From: Streptomyces sp. NBC_00568 | Lineage (GTDB): Bacteria; Actinomycetota; Actinomycetes; Streptomycetales; Streptomycetaceae | DNA: 64,000 bases | Assembly (NCBI RefSeq): GCF_026341855.1 | Contig: NZ_JAPENW010000001.1 | Coordinates: 1,612,001 to 1,676,000 of the forward strand | Reading direction: 5' to 3' | Shown: positions 8,423 through 16,745 of the stretch, in pieces | How the letters are laid out: each line of letters begins with the position of its first letter | How positions within the stretch are numbered: the stretch's first letter is position 1 | The notes under the pieces: generated by a model | Told to the model about the DNA's origin: nothing | The model's database searches: none | The model's input: the letters and a program-made list of their open reading frames with translations, nothing else | Position numbers and translations under genes: made by a program

Positions 8423-9676
8423 TCAGGCCCCGGTGACCGACGCCAGGTACGCGCCCGTCTTCTCCGGGTCGAAGAAGAAGTTCTCGAAGTCGGCCGGGTT
8501 GTTGAAGCCGTTGGCGAAACGGTCTGCGACGGGCGGGAGTTGGCCCGCGGCGCCGATCAGGTTGAGGACGTGCTCCGGCGGGACGCCCAGCATCGCGTTG
8601 GTCCACTTGGTGACGTGCTGCGCGGTGTCCCAGTAGCGGTCGAACGTCGCCTGCATCCACTCCTCGTCGAAGGGCTTGTCGCCCTGCTCGACGATCGAGG
8701 CCAGGTAGGCGGCGGCGCACTTGGAGGCCGAGTTGGAGCCCTGGCCGGTGATCGGGTCGTTGGCCACGACGACGTCGGCGACACCGAGGACCAGTCCGCC
8801 GCCGGGAAGGCGGCCGATCGGATTGCGGACGGTCGGGGCGTACCGCCCGGACAACGTGCCGCCCGCGTCGGTCAGTTCGACGTTGGTGGCCCGCGCGTAC
8901 TCCCAGGGCGTGAACCGCTCCATGAGTTCCAGGGTCAGGGAGAGGTGCTCGGCGGGGTCCTTCACGCCGTTGAAGACGTCGAGCGGGCCGCCCGGGATGC
9001 CCTCCCAGAAGAGGATGTCGGCGCGTCCCGAGGTGGTGAGGGTCGGCATGATGAAGAGCTCACCGACACCGGGCACCAGGTTGCAGCGGACCGCGTCGTA
9101 GTCGGGGTGCTCCGGACGCGGGCCGAGGCCGTGCACGTAGGCCACCGCGAGGGCGCGCTGCGGCTCGGTGTACGGGGAGCGGGAGGCGTCGCGGCCGAAC
9201 ATCGAGACGAGTTCGCCCTTGCCCGCCGAGACGAGCACCAGGTCGTACGCGCGGGAGAAGTAGTCGAGGTCGGAGACCGCCGCGCCGTGGATGACCAGCT
9301 GGCCGCCGCGCTGCGCGAACGTCTCCATCCAGCCGGCCATCTTGACCCGCTGGTCGACCGACTGCGCGTACCCGTCGAGCTTGCCGACCCAGTCGATGGC
9401 GCGCTGCGAGGGGCCCGGGTCGAAGGAGCCCGGGGCCGCGACCGAGACGCCGAGCCCTTCGATCTTCGGGGCCTGCGACTCCCAGAAGTTCAGCTGGAGA
9501 TCGCGCTCGTGCTGGAGTGCCGTGTCGAACATGCACTGCGTCGACATGACCCGGCCGGACCGGATCTCGTCCGCCGTCCGGTTCGACATCAGGGTGACCT
9601 CGTACCCCTGCGACTGGAGGCCGAGGGCGAGCTGGAGTCCGGACTGACCGGCTCCGACGACGAGTATCTTCCGCAT
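8423..9676 (-). CDS. StyA-like FAD-dependent monooxygenase
   Basis: This 417-residue flavoprotein belongs to the styrene/indole monooxygenase family. The N-terminal Rossmann motif GAGQSG (residues 8-13) binds FAD, and a second nucleotide-contact region with GLVLGVADVVVANDPITGQG lies near residues 310-330. StyA-type enzymes epoxidise or hydroxylate aromatics using FADH2 from a separate reductase; none is encoded nearby. It is the last gene of the conservon operon, 31 bases after the GTPase gene. Relatives are often mislabelled alanine-phosphoribitol ligase. Its last codons come from the inserted element: the ancestral end read VAGA, now VTGA. Confidence 0.85.
   Translation of the reverse strand: MRKILVVGAGQSGLQLALGLQSQGYEVTLMSNRTADEIRSGRVMSTQCMFDTALQHERDLQLNFWESQAPKIEGLGVSVAAPGSFDPGPSQRAIDWVGKLDGYAQSVDQRVKMAGWMETFAQRGGQLVIHGAAVSDLDYFSRAYDLVLVSAGKGELVSMFGRDASRSPYTEPQRALAVAYVHGLGPRPEHPDYDAVRCNLVPGVGELFIMPTLTTSGRADILFWEGIPGGPLDVFNGVKDPAEHLSLTLELMERFTPWEYARATNVELTDAGGTLSGRYAPTVRNPIGRLPGGGLVLGVADVVVANDPITGQGSNSASKCAAAYLASIVEQGDKPFDEEWMQATFDRYWDTAQHVTKWTNAMLGVPPEHVLNLIGAAGQLPPVADRFANGFNNPADFENFFFDPEKTGAYLASVTGA
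8435..8471. repeat. Right 37-bp att-like direct repeat
   Basis: Exact partner of 6932-6968. It lies in the last codons of the monooxygenase gene, from the PEKTG segment to the ASV codons, and marks the junction where the element's sequence restores the C-terminus. Confidence 0.85.
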
Positions 9677-9707
9677 GCGGGTTGCTTCTCCTAGGACTTG
9701 GGCGTCC

Positions 9708-10346
9708 CTATTCGGGGCTGACGTCGAGCGCGTGACCGACCAGGGCGAGCAGGGTCTCGACGACCGAGATCCGGCGGCGCGCGTCCATGATCATGACAGG
9801 TATGTGCGGAGGAACCGTGAGGGCTTCGCGCACGTCGTCCGGCTCGAACCGGTCGCTGCCGTCGAAGTGGTTGACGGCGACGACGTACGGCAGTCCGCAG
9901 CTCTCGAAGTAGTCGAGTGCCGGGAAGCAGTCCGAGAGACGGCGGGTGTCGGCGAGGACCACCGCACCGATCGCGCCGCGCACCAGGTCGTCCCACATGA
10001 ACCAGAACCGCTGCTGGCCCGGCGTGCCGAAGAGGTAGAGCACCAGGTCGTCGTCGAGCGTGATGCGCCCGAAGTCCATGGCCACGGTGGTGGTCAGCTT
10101 CTCCGGCGTACCCGTGAGGTCGTCGGTGTCCTCGCTCGCCCGGGTCATCAGCGCCTCCGTCTGGAGAGGCGTGATCTCCGAGACGGAGGTGACGAGCGTG
10201 GTCTTGCCGACACCGAAGCCGCCCGCCACCACGATCTTCGTGGCGATCGGCGCGCGCGTGCGGTCCGTCTGCCAGGCCTGCAGATTCTCCTCGTCGTCGA
10301 GGAGGGGGGCGACGCCAGGTTCGGCGTCAGAGACGACGGAGTCCAC
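9708..10346 (-). CDS. cvnD: Conservon GTPase-like ATP/GTP-binding protein CvnD
   Basis: This 212-residue small GTPase-like protein has Walker A GGFGVGKTT (residues 42-50), the switch-like DFGRI segment and FGTPGQQRF, and an NHFD motif in place of NKxD. It is the MglA/Ras-like member of the conservon signalling complex. Its start overlaps the preceding DUF742 gene by 20 bases, so translation is coupled. In S. coelicolor, conservon proteins assemble at the membrane with CvnA and resemble eukaryotic G-protein relays. Which of the many conservon paralogues this is cannot be settled from sequence alone. Confidence 0.93.
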   Translation of the reverse strand: MDSVVSDAEPGVAPLLDDEENLQAWQTDRTRAPIATKIVVAGGFGVGKTTLVTSVSEITPLQTEALMTRASEDTDDLTGTPEKLTTTVAMDFGRITLDDDLVLYLFGTPGQQRFWFMWDDLVRGAIGAVVLADTRRLSDCFPALDYFESCGLPYVVAVNHFDGSDRFEPDDVREALTVPPHIPVMIMDARRRISVVETLLALVGHALDVSPE

Positions 10347-10737
10347 TCAGCACCCTTTCCAGCAGAGCGCGGTCCGGCTGTCCCGGGCCGTGACCTGTTC
10401 CGTACACACGGATCTTTCCCTGGTCCGCCAGGTCGCTCAGCAGCACCCGGACCACTCCGAGCGGCATCCTGAGGAGGGCGGCGATCTCGGCCACCGTGCG
10501 CATCCGGCGGCAGAGTTCGACGATGGCCCGCATCTCGGGCATCACCCGGTGGGTGAGCGAGCCGTTGGTGAGTTCCTTGCGCGCCTCCGGGGCCTCCAGC
10601 GCGGCCACGAAGGTCTCCACCAGCAGGACGTGGCCGAAGCGCGTCCGTCCGCCGGTGAGCGAGTAGGGGCGCACCCGGGCGGGCTTGCGGTCGCCGCCGC
10701 GGACGGGGAGCCTCGAAACGCCGTTCGACACGGTCAT
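10327..10737 (-). CDS. cvnC: Conservon DUF742 protein CvnC
   Basis: This 136-residue protein is a DUF742 member. It has the family's RVRPYSLTGGRT motif near residues 22-33 and a C-terminal winged-helix-like segment (AEIAALLRMPLGVVRVLLSDL). It overlaps the next gene by 20 bases, and its start overlaps the stop of cvnB by 4 bases (ATGA). It is thought to act as an adaptor between the roadblock protein and the GTPase. The arginine-rich N-terminus is likely flexible. Confidence 0.93.
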   Translation of the reverse strand: MTVSNGVSRLPVRGGDRKPARVRPYSLTGGRTRFGHVLLVETFVAALEAPEARKELTNGSLTHRVMPEMRAIVELCRRMRTVAEIAALLRMPLGVVRVLLSDLADQGKIRVYGTGHGPGQPDRALLERVLSGLRRL

Positions 10738-11237
10738 CGGGTACTCCCGAGCGCGTCGGCCTCGAGGGATTTTCGGAGCTCGATGCGCAGCTCGGGGGTC
10801 AGGACGTGTCCGGCCCGGCCGACGAAGAGCGCCATGTGGTACGCCACCACGCTCATGTCGCAGTCCGGCGAGCCGTGCACTCCGAGGAGCGAGCCGTCGC
10901 TGATCGCCATGACGAAGAGGCTGCCCTCGTCCATCGCGACCATCGTCTGCTTGACGCCGCCGCCGTCCATCAGCTTGGCGGCGCCGATGGTGAGGCTGCC
11001 GATGCCGGAGACGATGGTGGCGAGGTCCGCGGCGGAACCCTTGGGGCCGGTGGGCCTGGTGCTGTCGGCCGTCCGCGCCTCGGCGTTGCGGCCGGGGTCG
11101 GAGGACAGCAGCAGCAGGCCGTCGGAGGAGACGACCGCGACCGACAGGAGGCCCGGCACCTCCTCGACGAGATTGGTCAGCAGCCAGTGCAGGTTACGTG
11201 CTTCGCTGCTCAGGCCGAAGGTACTGGTCGCGGTCAA
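10734..11237 (-). CDS. cvnB: Conservon roadblock/LC7 protein CvnB
   Basis: This 167-residue protein carries one roadblock/LC7 domain (about residues 12-125, with LVEEVPGLLSVAVVSSDGLL and ATIVSGIGSL). Such domains act as GTPase-activating or scaffold modules for MglA/Ras-like GTPases, here the CvnD protein. It is translationally coupled on both sides by 4-base overlaps, with cvnA upstream and cvnC downstream. A slightly longer loop than usual holds the TRPTGPKG insert near residue 60. Confidence 0.93.
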   Translation of the reverse strand: MTATSTFGLSSEARNLHWLLTNLVEEVPGLLSVAVVSSDGLLLLSSDPGRNAEARTADSTRPTGPKGSAADLATIVSGIGSLTIGAAKLMDGGGVKQTMVAMDEGSLFVMAISDGSLLGVHGSPDCDMSVVAYHMALFVGRAGHVLTPELRIELRKSLEADALGSTR

Positions 11238-14200
11238 CTGCTTGCCTCCTCGACTGTGCCCCCCGATGCTTCTACGTCCTGTGCGTTGAGCCGGTGCGCC
11301 GTGGGCGCGGGTCCTGCGGGAGCGTGTGCGGCGGCCACGGGTTCCGACGGTGTCTGTCCGTCGGGCGTGGGGGTCTCCGCCGTCCGGTCGGCGATCTCGG
11401 CCTCCACGTCGCGACGGCCCTCGATCGCACCCCGGTGGAAGCCGCCCAGCCTGCGGCGCAGGGCATCGGCGTCCACACCGCCCACGCGCGGCCGCGGGGC
11501 GGCGGCGGGGGCGGAGATCTTCGGCGTCCGCTTGGGCAGGCCCTTGTCGGTGAGCCGGGGGTGATCGTCGGGCGCCCGCTCGTGGCTGTCGGGGCCGATG
11601 GCGTAGGGGTCGGTGGTGGCCTCCGCGCGCGGGGCGGGCACCGGAGCGGGCTCGGCGGCACCGGGGGCCGTCCCGCCCTCGGCGGGGGCGTCCACGGCGA
11701 AGCCGGGAGCCGGCTCGTCGAGGTCCGCGGCCGCCTGGGGGGAGACCGGTGCGGGTCCGGCGAGGCCGGGATCCGGCTCGGGGGCTCCGGGGGCGGGTAC
11801 GGACGCGGGCCCGGAGTCGGGTCGGGGTGCCGTCCCCGTGGCGGTCGCCGCCTCGGTGGAGTCCGGTGCGAAAAGCTCCGCCGCGGGCGCCCCGGCCGCC
11901 GGGGCTTCCGGTGCGGGGGACTCACGTACGAGGGATCCCGATGCCGCGAAGTCCCGTGCCGGGGGCTCGGGTGCGGGAGATGCCGATGCCGAGAATCCCT
12001 GCGCCGGAGGCTCGGGCGCAGGAGATCCCGGTGCCGGGGACTCAGGTGCGGGAGATGCCGAGGATCCCGGTGCCGGGGGCTCGGGTGCGGGAGATGCCGA
12101 TGCCGAGAATCCCTGCGCCGGAGACTCGGGCGCAGAAGATCCCGGTGCCGGGGACTCAGGTGCGGGAGATGCCGAGGATCCCGGTGCCGGGGACTCAGGT
12201 GCGGGAGATGCCGGGGATCCCGGTGCCGGGGGCTCGGGTGCGGGAGATGCCGTGCCGGAGGTGTCCGGCGCCAGGGCTTCCGGTGCGAGGTCCGGGAGCA
12301 GCAGCTCCATCGTGGTCTCGGGCGTGAGTTCGGGTTCCGGCTCGGCGGCCGGCTGGGGCTCGCGGGGCGCCGGGATGACCGGGGTCTGCGCGGCCCGCTC
12401 GGGCGCGGACACGGGTGCCTGAGCCGGGTCCGCCTCGGGGCCGGCGTCCCGTACGGCCGCCTGGGCCGCCGCGATCAGCGGGTCCTCGTCACCGGCCGGG
12501 GCCGACGCGGCGAGGACCGAACGACCGCGCAGGACATTGGAGTTGGCCTCGGCGTCGGCGCCGGGCAGGGCAACCTGGGGAGCCGCGCCGACAACCCGGG
12601 GGGTGGCGGGGACGGTGGACGCGGGCGCGGCTGCCAGCAGTGCCTTCGGGAGGACGACCACGGCGGCCACACCGCCCTGCTTCTGCTCGCGCAACTGCGC
12701 CCGTACGCCGTGCCGGTGGGCGAGCCGGGCCACCACGTACAGGCCGAGCCCGAGTCCCTCGCCGCTCTCCTGGTCGTACGTGTCCTCCGGGTCGAACTCG
12801 TCGAGGCGGGCGTTGAGGTGGCTCATCCGCTCGTCGGTCATGCCGATGCCCTCGTCCTGCACGGAGAGCATCACCTCGCCGCTCTCCAGCAGCCAGCCGG
12901 AGACCTCGACGGGCACGTCGGGCGGCGAGAACGAGGTGGCGTTCTCCAGGAGTTCGGCCACCAGGTGGCTGAGGTCGTCTGCGGCGAATCCGGCGATGTG
13001 CGCGTGCGGCGGCAGCGCGGCGATCCGCACCCGCTCATAGCGCTCGATCTCGCTGACCGCGGCCCGTACGACGTCGACGAGCGGGACCGGGCCCGCGTGG
13101 TGCTGGACGTGCTCGGCGCCCGCGAGGACGAGGAGGTTCTCGCTGTGCCGCCGCATGACGGTGGCGAAGTGGTCGAGCTTGAAGAGGGTGGCGAGGCGGT
13201 CCGGGTCCTGCTCGCGGTCCTCCAGACCCTCGATGACACCGAGCTGGCGCTCGACGAGGCCGAGGGTGCGCAGCGCGAGGTTGACGAAGGTGCTGTGGAT
13301 GGTGCCGCGCACCTGCTGCAAGTGGGTGGCCGCCTCGGCGAGTTCGCCGCGCAGCTTGTCGCGCTCGTCGGCCATCAGCTGGCGCTGGCCGATGAGGTGC
13401 TTGCGGTCGCCTTCGAGGGTGCCGATCCGCTCGTGGAGCGTGGCGGCGTGCGTGTGCAGCGCGTTGACGGAGCGGACTACCTGGGCGAACTCGTCGTTCC
13501 GGCCGGTGAACTTGACCGGTTCCTGGGAGCCCGGGTCGGCGGCGAGCCGGGCCGAGCCGAGGCGCAGGACGGCGAGCGGCCGGGTGAGGGTGCGGGCCAT
13601 GGCCATCGCGACACCGACCGCGACGAGCAGCAGCACGCCGAGGGCGGTGATGCGGATCTCCAGCGCGGTGACGTCGTCGTCCCGCAGCAGTTCGAGGTCC
13701 TTGGTGCGGTGGTCGTTGAGGGAGGCCTCGGCTCCGCGCATCAGCTCGATCCGGGCGGACAGCGCGGCGTCCAGTTTCTTGGTGCCGGTGTCGAGCGCGG
13801 AGCCGGAGAGCTTCGGCTGGCCGGTGAGGCTCGCCAGGTACTTGTCGGCGGAGGCGACGTCGGGGCCGGTGACGGTGGAGTCGTACGAAGCCACGGCCTT
13901 CTTGGACGCGGTCTCGCGGAAGTCGGCGATGGCCGCGTCGGAGCGGAGGCGGGCCTGCTGGGCGGCGGCGCTCAGTGCGTCGCGCTGCTTGGTGTCGGCG
14001 TCCGACGAGGTGTTCGTGGTCGTCGCCAGCCCGGTGATGGGGTCGATGACGGTCTGGGTGGTGCGCGGGATGCCGAGGGCCGCGAGGAGCAGTCCGCGGG
14101 CGGCGGCGGACTGCTGGACGGCGGTGTCCAGTTCGGCGAGGGCGTGGGCGCCGGAGCCCGCGCGCAGCGGCGTCCGGTCGGCCAGGTCCTCGGCGAGGGC

Positions 14201-14731
14201 GTGGAGTTCGGCGATGGCCTCGGAGTACGCCTGGTGCGTCTCGAGGGCGGTGCTCTTCCCGGTGAGCGCCGCTCGCCTGAGGGCCGCGACGGCGTCGAGG
14301 TCCTTGAGCAGCGCGGCGGGGGCGTCGTCGTCGGCGCGCAGTTCGTCGACCTGCCGGTCGACCCGGGCGCTGCGCTGTTCGGAGGGCGCCTTGGCCTTGG
14401 GCCGGCCGGCGGCGACGTAGGAGGTGACGTCGTCGCGCTCGTCGGCCAGCGAGTGCGCGAGGGTCAGCGCCTGCTGGGTCCGCTGGGAGAGCGTCACCAG
14501 GTTCTGGGAGTCGTTCAGTTGTTGCGAGGCGGACAGCACCGTGGGCGCGCCGGCTCCGGCGATGGCGGCCGCGACGACCGCCACGGCCACGATCAGCCGG
14601 TTGCGTACGTGGGCGGTCCTGCCCCGGCCCGTGGAGTCGGTGGCGTCGCCGACGGCGCCACCCTCTGTGGAGTTGGAGGCCGTCTTCTTGCCTGTGCGCC
14701 TCGGCCGCGTCTTCTGCACCGGTGCTCGCAT
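11234..14731 (-). CDS. cvnA: Conservon sensor histidine kinase-like protein CvnA
   Basis: This product of about 1165 residues has two transmembrane segments (about 43-65 and 395-420) flanking a helical nitrate-sensor-like extracytoplasmic domain. A HAMP linker and an HATPase_c domain (about 640-750) follow, with N-box ELLENATSF, DEGIGM and GLGLGLYV. No clear phospho-accepting His box is seen, as in other CvnA proteins, so it may work as a nucleotide-binding scaffold. After residue 760 comes a long Pro/Ala/Ser-rich tail with near-perfect repeats (11850-12260), probably disordered. The start is uncertain; an upstream ATG at 14890 is in frame. Confidence 0.88.
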   Translation of the reverse strand: MRAPVQKTRPRRTGKKTASNSTEGGAVGDATDSTGRGRTAHVRNRLIVAVAVVAAAIAGAGAPTVLSASQQLNDSQNLVTLSQRTQQALTLAHSLADERDDVTSYVAAGRPKAKAPSEQRSARVDRQVDELRADDDAPAALLKDLDAVAALRRAALTGKSTALETHQAYSEAIAELHALAEDLADRTPLRAGSGAHALAELDTAVQQSAAARGLLLAALGIPRTTQTVIDPITGLATTTNTSSDADTKQRDALSAAAQQARLRSDAAIADFRETASKKAVASYDSTVTGPDVASADKYLASLTGQPKLSGSALDTGTKKLDAALSARIELMRGAEASLNDHRTKDLELLRDDDVTALEIRITALGVLLLVAVGVAMAMARTLTRPLAVLRLGSARLAADPGSQEPVKFTGRNDEFAQVVRSVNALHTHAATLHERIGTLEGDRKHLIGQRQLMADERDKLRGELAEAATHLQQVRGTIHSTFVNLALRTLGLVERQLGVIEGLEDREQDPDRLATLFKLDHFATVMRRHSENLLVLAGAEHVQHHAGPVPLVDVVRAAVSEIERYERVRIAALPPHAHIAGFAADDLSHLVAELLENATSFSPPDVPVEVSGWLLESGEVMLSVQDEGIGMTDERMSHLNARLDEFDPEDTYDQESGEGLGLGLYVVARLAHRHGVRAQLREQKQGGVAAVVVLPKALLAAAPASTVPATPRVVGAAPQVALPGADAEANSNVLRGRSVLAASAPAGDEDPLIAAAQAAVRDAGPEADPAQAPVSAPERAAQTPVIPAPREPQPAAEPEPELTPETTMELLLPDLAPEALAPDTSGTASPAPEPPAPGSPASPAPESPAPGSSASPAPESPAPGSSAPESPAQGFSASASPAPEPPAPGSSASPAPESPAPGSPAPEPPAQGFSASASPAPEPPARDFAASGSLVRESPAPEAPAAGAPAAELFAPDSTEAATATGTAPRPDSGPASVPAPGAPEPDPGLAGPAPVSPQAAADLDEPAPGFAVDAPAEGGTAPGAAEPAPVPAPRAEATTDPYAIGPDSHERAPDDHPRLTDKGLPKRTPKISAPAAAPRPRVGGVDADALRRRLGGFHRGAIEGRRDVEAEIADRTAETPTPDGQTPSEPVAAAHAPAGPAPTAHRLNAQDVEASGGTVEEASS
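11930..12255 (-). repeat. Imperfect tandem repeats encoding Pro/Ala/Ser-rich tail of CvnA
   Basis: Repeating units read as variations of SPAPESPAPGSS in the protein; long stretches recur nearly identically (for example around 11960-12010 and 12080-12130). The unit is in frame, so copy number can change without breaking the gene. Confidence 0.8.
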
Positions 14732-15089
14732 TCCTGACTCGTGTACCCATTTGGGGCCCGGGTGACGTCCCGTCAATCGGGGCGTACGCCCGGTACGGCT
14801 CCCGACCCTCCCAGTGCCGGTGGGCAGTGGTCCCGCATCATCTGACCCGCCACCCGAAGGAGTGAACATCGGAGGGGAGTTGGCGGGCAAGTTTCCGGGG
14901 CGCGCGTGAGGGGCTTGCCCGGCGGGCCGGTTGGACGTCGGGGACGGGCTTTGGCAGTATTCGCCGCCACGTGTTGCCGGAGTCGATCATTCCATGCCAA
15001 ACCTGGCGCCTGAGCTGCTGGTCCGGGCGATCGTGCGACCGTTGCCGCCGTTTCGGGGACCTTGTGAAGGGCTCGTGCAGACTGACGGG
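14732..15089. other. Divergent intergenic region, cvnA / PP2C-like gene
   Basis: About 360 bases of non-coding DNA between divergent genes, which must hold both promoters. No convincing -35/-10 pair or operator could be picked out by eye. If cvnA starts at 14890, part of this is coding. Confidence 0.5.
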
Positions 15090-15878
15090 ATGCGCACTGA
15101 ACTCGTCTCGGAGCCCGGTGACCCGGACCGCCCCAATGAGGACTTCGCATCGGTCGGACTTCCCGCTTCAGGACAGGGCGGTTCACTGGTGGTGCTGGAC
15201 GGGGTGACACCCCCTCGCGGCGGCTACGGCTGTGTTCATTCGGTCCCCTGGTTCTCCGCGCGACTCGGCGGGGCACTGACCGAACTGTCCGTTTCGCAGG
15301 GGGATTTGCCCCTGCCGGAGGTCCTGTCGCGGGCGATCGGCCGGGTGGCCGAAGCACATGCCGGCACCTGTGACCTTTCTCACCCGCGCACACCCCAGGC
15401 AACCGTCGTCCTCGCACGGTGGTCCCCGTCCGACGTCGAGTACCTGGTGCTCTCGGACTCGGCCCTGCTGGTGGAATCGCCCACCGGTGAGGTGACCGCC
15501 CTGCTGGACGACCGCCTCTCCCGTCTCCCCCGCGCCTCGCTCACCACGGACGCCGTCGCCGACGCCACCGTCCGCAACAGGGAGGGCGGCTTCTTCACGG
15601 CGGCCGCGGACCCCTCGGTGGCCTCCCGCGCGGTGACGGGCACACTCCCGCGCGCCTCCGTCCGCGCCCTGGCGGCCCTCACGGACGGCGCCACCCGCTG
15701 GGTGGAGCGGTTCCACAGGGGCGACTGGGCCGATCTGTTCGCCCTCGTACGCAAGGAGGGGGCCCCCGCCCTCGTCGAGCGCGTCCGGGGCCTGGAACGC
15801 GCGGACGCGCCGGAGGGGTCGCGTCCTCGGCGGGGCAAGAAGCACGACGACGCGACGGTGGTGTTCGTGGACCTGTGA
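15090..15878 (+). CDS. PP2C-like protein phosphatase
   Basis: This 262-residue protein resembles the PP2C family: the N-terminal EPGDPDRPNEDF, the LVVLDGVTPP metal-site segment, a central STFVL-like sheet, and the C-terminal KKHDDATVVFVDL with the DD pair that binds metal in PP2C. Motif spacing is compressed compared with canonical 240-residue PP2C domains, so activity is probable but not certain. It would be a cytosolic Ser/Thr phosphatase. The ATG after a weak ribosome site is chosen because similarity starts there; in-frame codons continue upstream. Confidence 0.75.
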   Translation: MRTELVSEPGDPDRPNEDFASVGLPASGQGGSLVVLDGVTPPRGGYGCVHSVPWFSARLGGALTELSVSQGDLPLPEVLSRAIGRVAEAHAGTCDLSHPRTPQATVVLARWSPSDVEYLVLSDSALLVESPTGEVTALLDDRLSRLPRASLTTDAVADATVRNREGGFFTAAADPSVASRAVTGTLPRASVRALAALTDGATRWVERFHRGDWADLFALVRKEGAPALVERVRGLERADAPEGSRPRRGKKHDDATVVFVDL

Positions 15879-15927
15879 GGAGATACGGGGAGCTGCGGGA
15901 GGGCGGTAACGGCGGCCGGCCGGCGGG

Positions 15928-16446
15928 CTACTTCTCCATGCCGAGGTTCAGCTGGTGCAGCAGCCGGGCGAGTTCCGCGACCTCGTTCTGGTCCCAGTGG
16001 GCGAGTTGGCTGACGTAGCGGGCACGGCGGGCCTCGCGGACGCTGGTGACGCGGCCGCGGCCCTCCTCGGTGAGGTGGACGAGCCAGGCACGGCCGTCCG
16101 CGGGATCGGGTTCGCGTGCCACGAGGCCCAACTCCTCCAGGGCGCGCAGCTGCCGGGACATGGTGGCCTTGCCGACGCCGATGTAGGCGGCGAGTTCCGT
16201 GGCGCGCTGCCGGCCGCACTCCTCGAGGCGGACGAGCAGTCCGTACGCGGCGGACTCCAGGTCCGGATGGACCTCGCGGGCCATCTCCCCCTGGTTGGCA
16301 CGGGCGCGGCGCAGGAACACGGTCAACTCGCGTTCCAGGGAAAGGAACTCGCGCTCCGCGCCGCCGTGCGGCGCGGGCCGGTCCACACCATTTCCCGACA
16401 CGTCGGATTCGACCGGACGTCCGCCGTCGTTTCCGTGCTCGTGCAC
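15928..16446 (-). CDS. MarR-family transcriptional regulator
   Basis: This 172-residue protein has a MarR winged helix (about residues 75-140) with RATELAAYIGVGKATMSRQLRALEELGL and a DGRA wing segment (PADGRAWLVHLT). The GTG start with AGGGGTG upstream fits better than an upstream ATG at 16602. It is divergent from the secreted muramidase gene, so the shared upstream region may hold an operator. Typical MarR dimers sense phenolics or oxidants; the ligand here is unknown. Confidence 0.85.
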   Translation of the reverse strand: MHEHGNDGGRPVESDVSGNGVDRPAPHGGAEREFLSLERELTVFLRRARANQGEMAREVHPDLESAAYGLLVRLEECGRQRATELAAYIGVGKATMSRQLRALEELGLVAREPDPADGRAWLVHLTEEGRGRVTSVREARRARYVSQLAHWDQNEVAELARLLHQLNLGMEK

Positions 16447-16574
16447 GTCAGCACCCCTGACCCGGTTTCCCGATCCTGAAAGTTTCTGCCAGAACTCGCC
16501 GTTGCCGCAGCTCCGCCAGTATTTCGCAGGCGTAGACCAACGGCAGCCTCCGGCCCCTCTTCCCACGCCGTCGT

Positions 16575-16586
16575 CTACGTGCGTAG
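16575..16586. promoter_or_regulatory. Candidate operator (5-2-5 inverted repeat)
   Basis: The inverted repeat CTACG-TG-CGTAG lies between the divergent MarR and muramidase genes. Its size and position suit a MarR half-site pair. The assignment rests on pattern only. Confidence 0.3.
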
Positions 16587-16745
16587 CTTCTTTATCAGAC
16601 ACTTATTCGCTGGCATGCGCACGCCACCCCAGGTCGAGGACGGCCTGATCCCCCCTTCGGCACGCGTGCCCGCGCTCCCCCCACCGAGCTCCGGCGAGCT
16701 CCCCCGAGCCCCTCCGGAGTTCCATCGCCCTTCGGAGGCACGCAC

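Larger units (their letters stand above)
6932..8471. mobile_element. 1.5 kb integrated element bounded by 37-bp direct repeats
   Basis: The element is bounded by perfect 37-bp direct repeats, one inside the living monooxygenase gene and one in its detached old 3' end. This is the expected product of site-specific integration at a gene's 3' end, with the incoming DNA restoring the reading frame. Inside are one DUF6082-like gene of lower GC and an 18-bp-stem hairpin. No integrase, excisionase or replication gene is visible. It may be a deletion remnant of a larger integrative element or a non-autonomous satellite moved in trans. Confidence 0.75.

Noticed and set aside
6932..8471. tRNA attachment site
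   Set aside because: The 37-bp repeat is part of a protein-coding 3' end, and no cloverleaf structure is seen.
11198..14737. Open frame of about 1180 codons antisense to cvnA
   Set aside because: It is a shadow of high-GC coding DNA. Its translation is low in diversity and shows no domain, while the minus strand encodes a clear CvnA protein.
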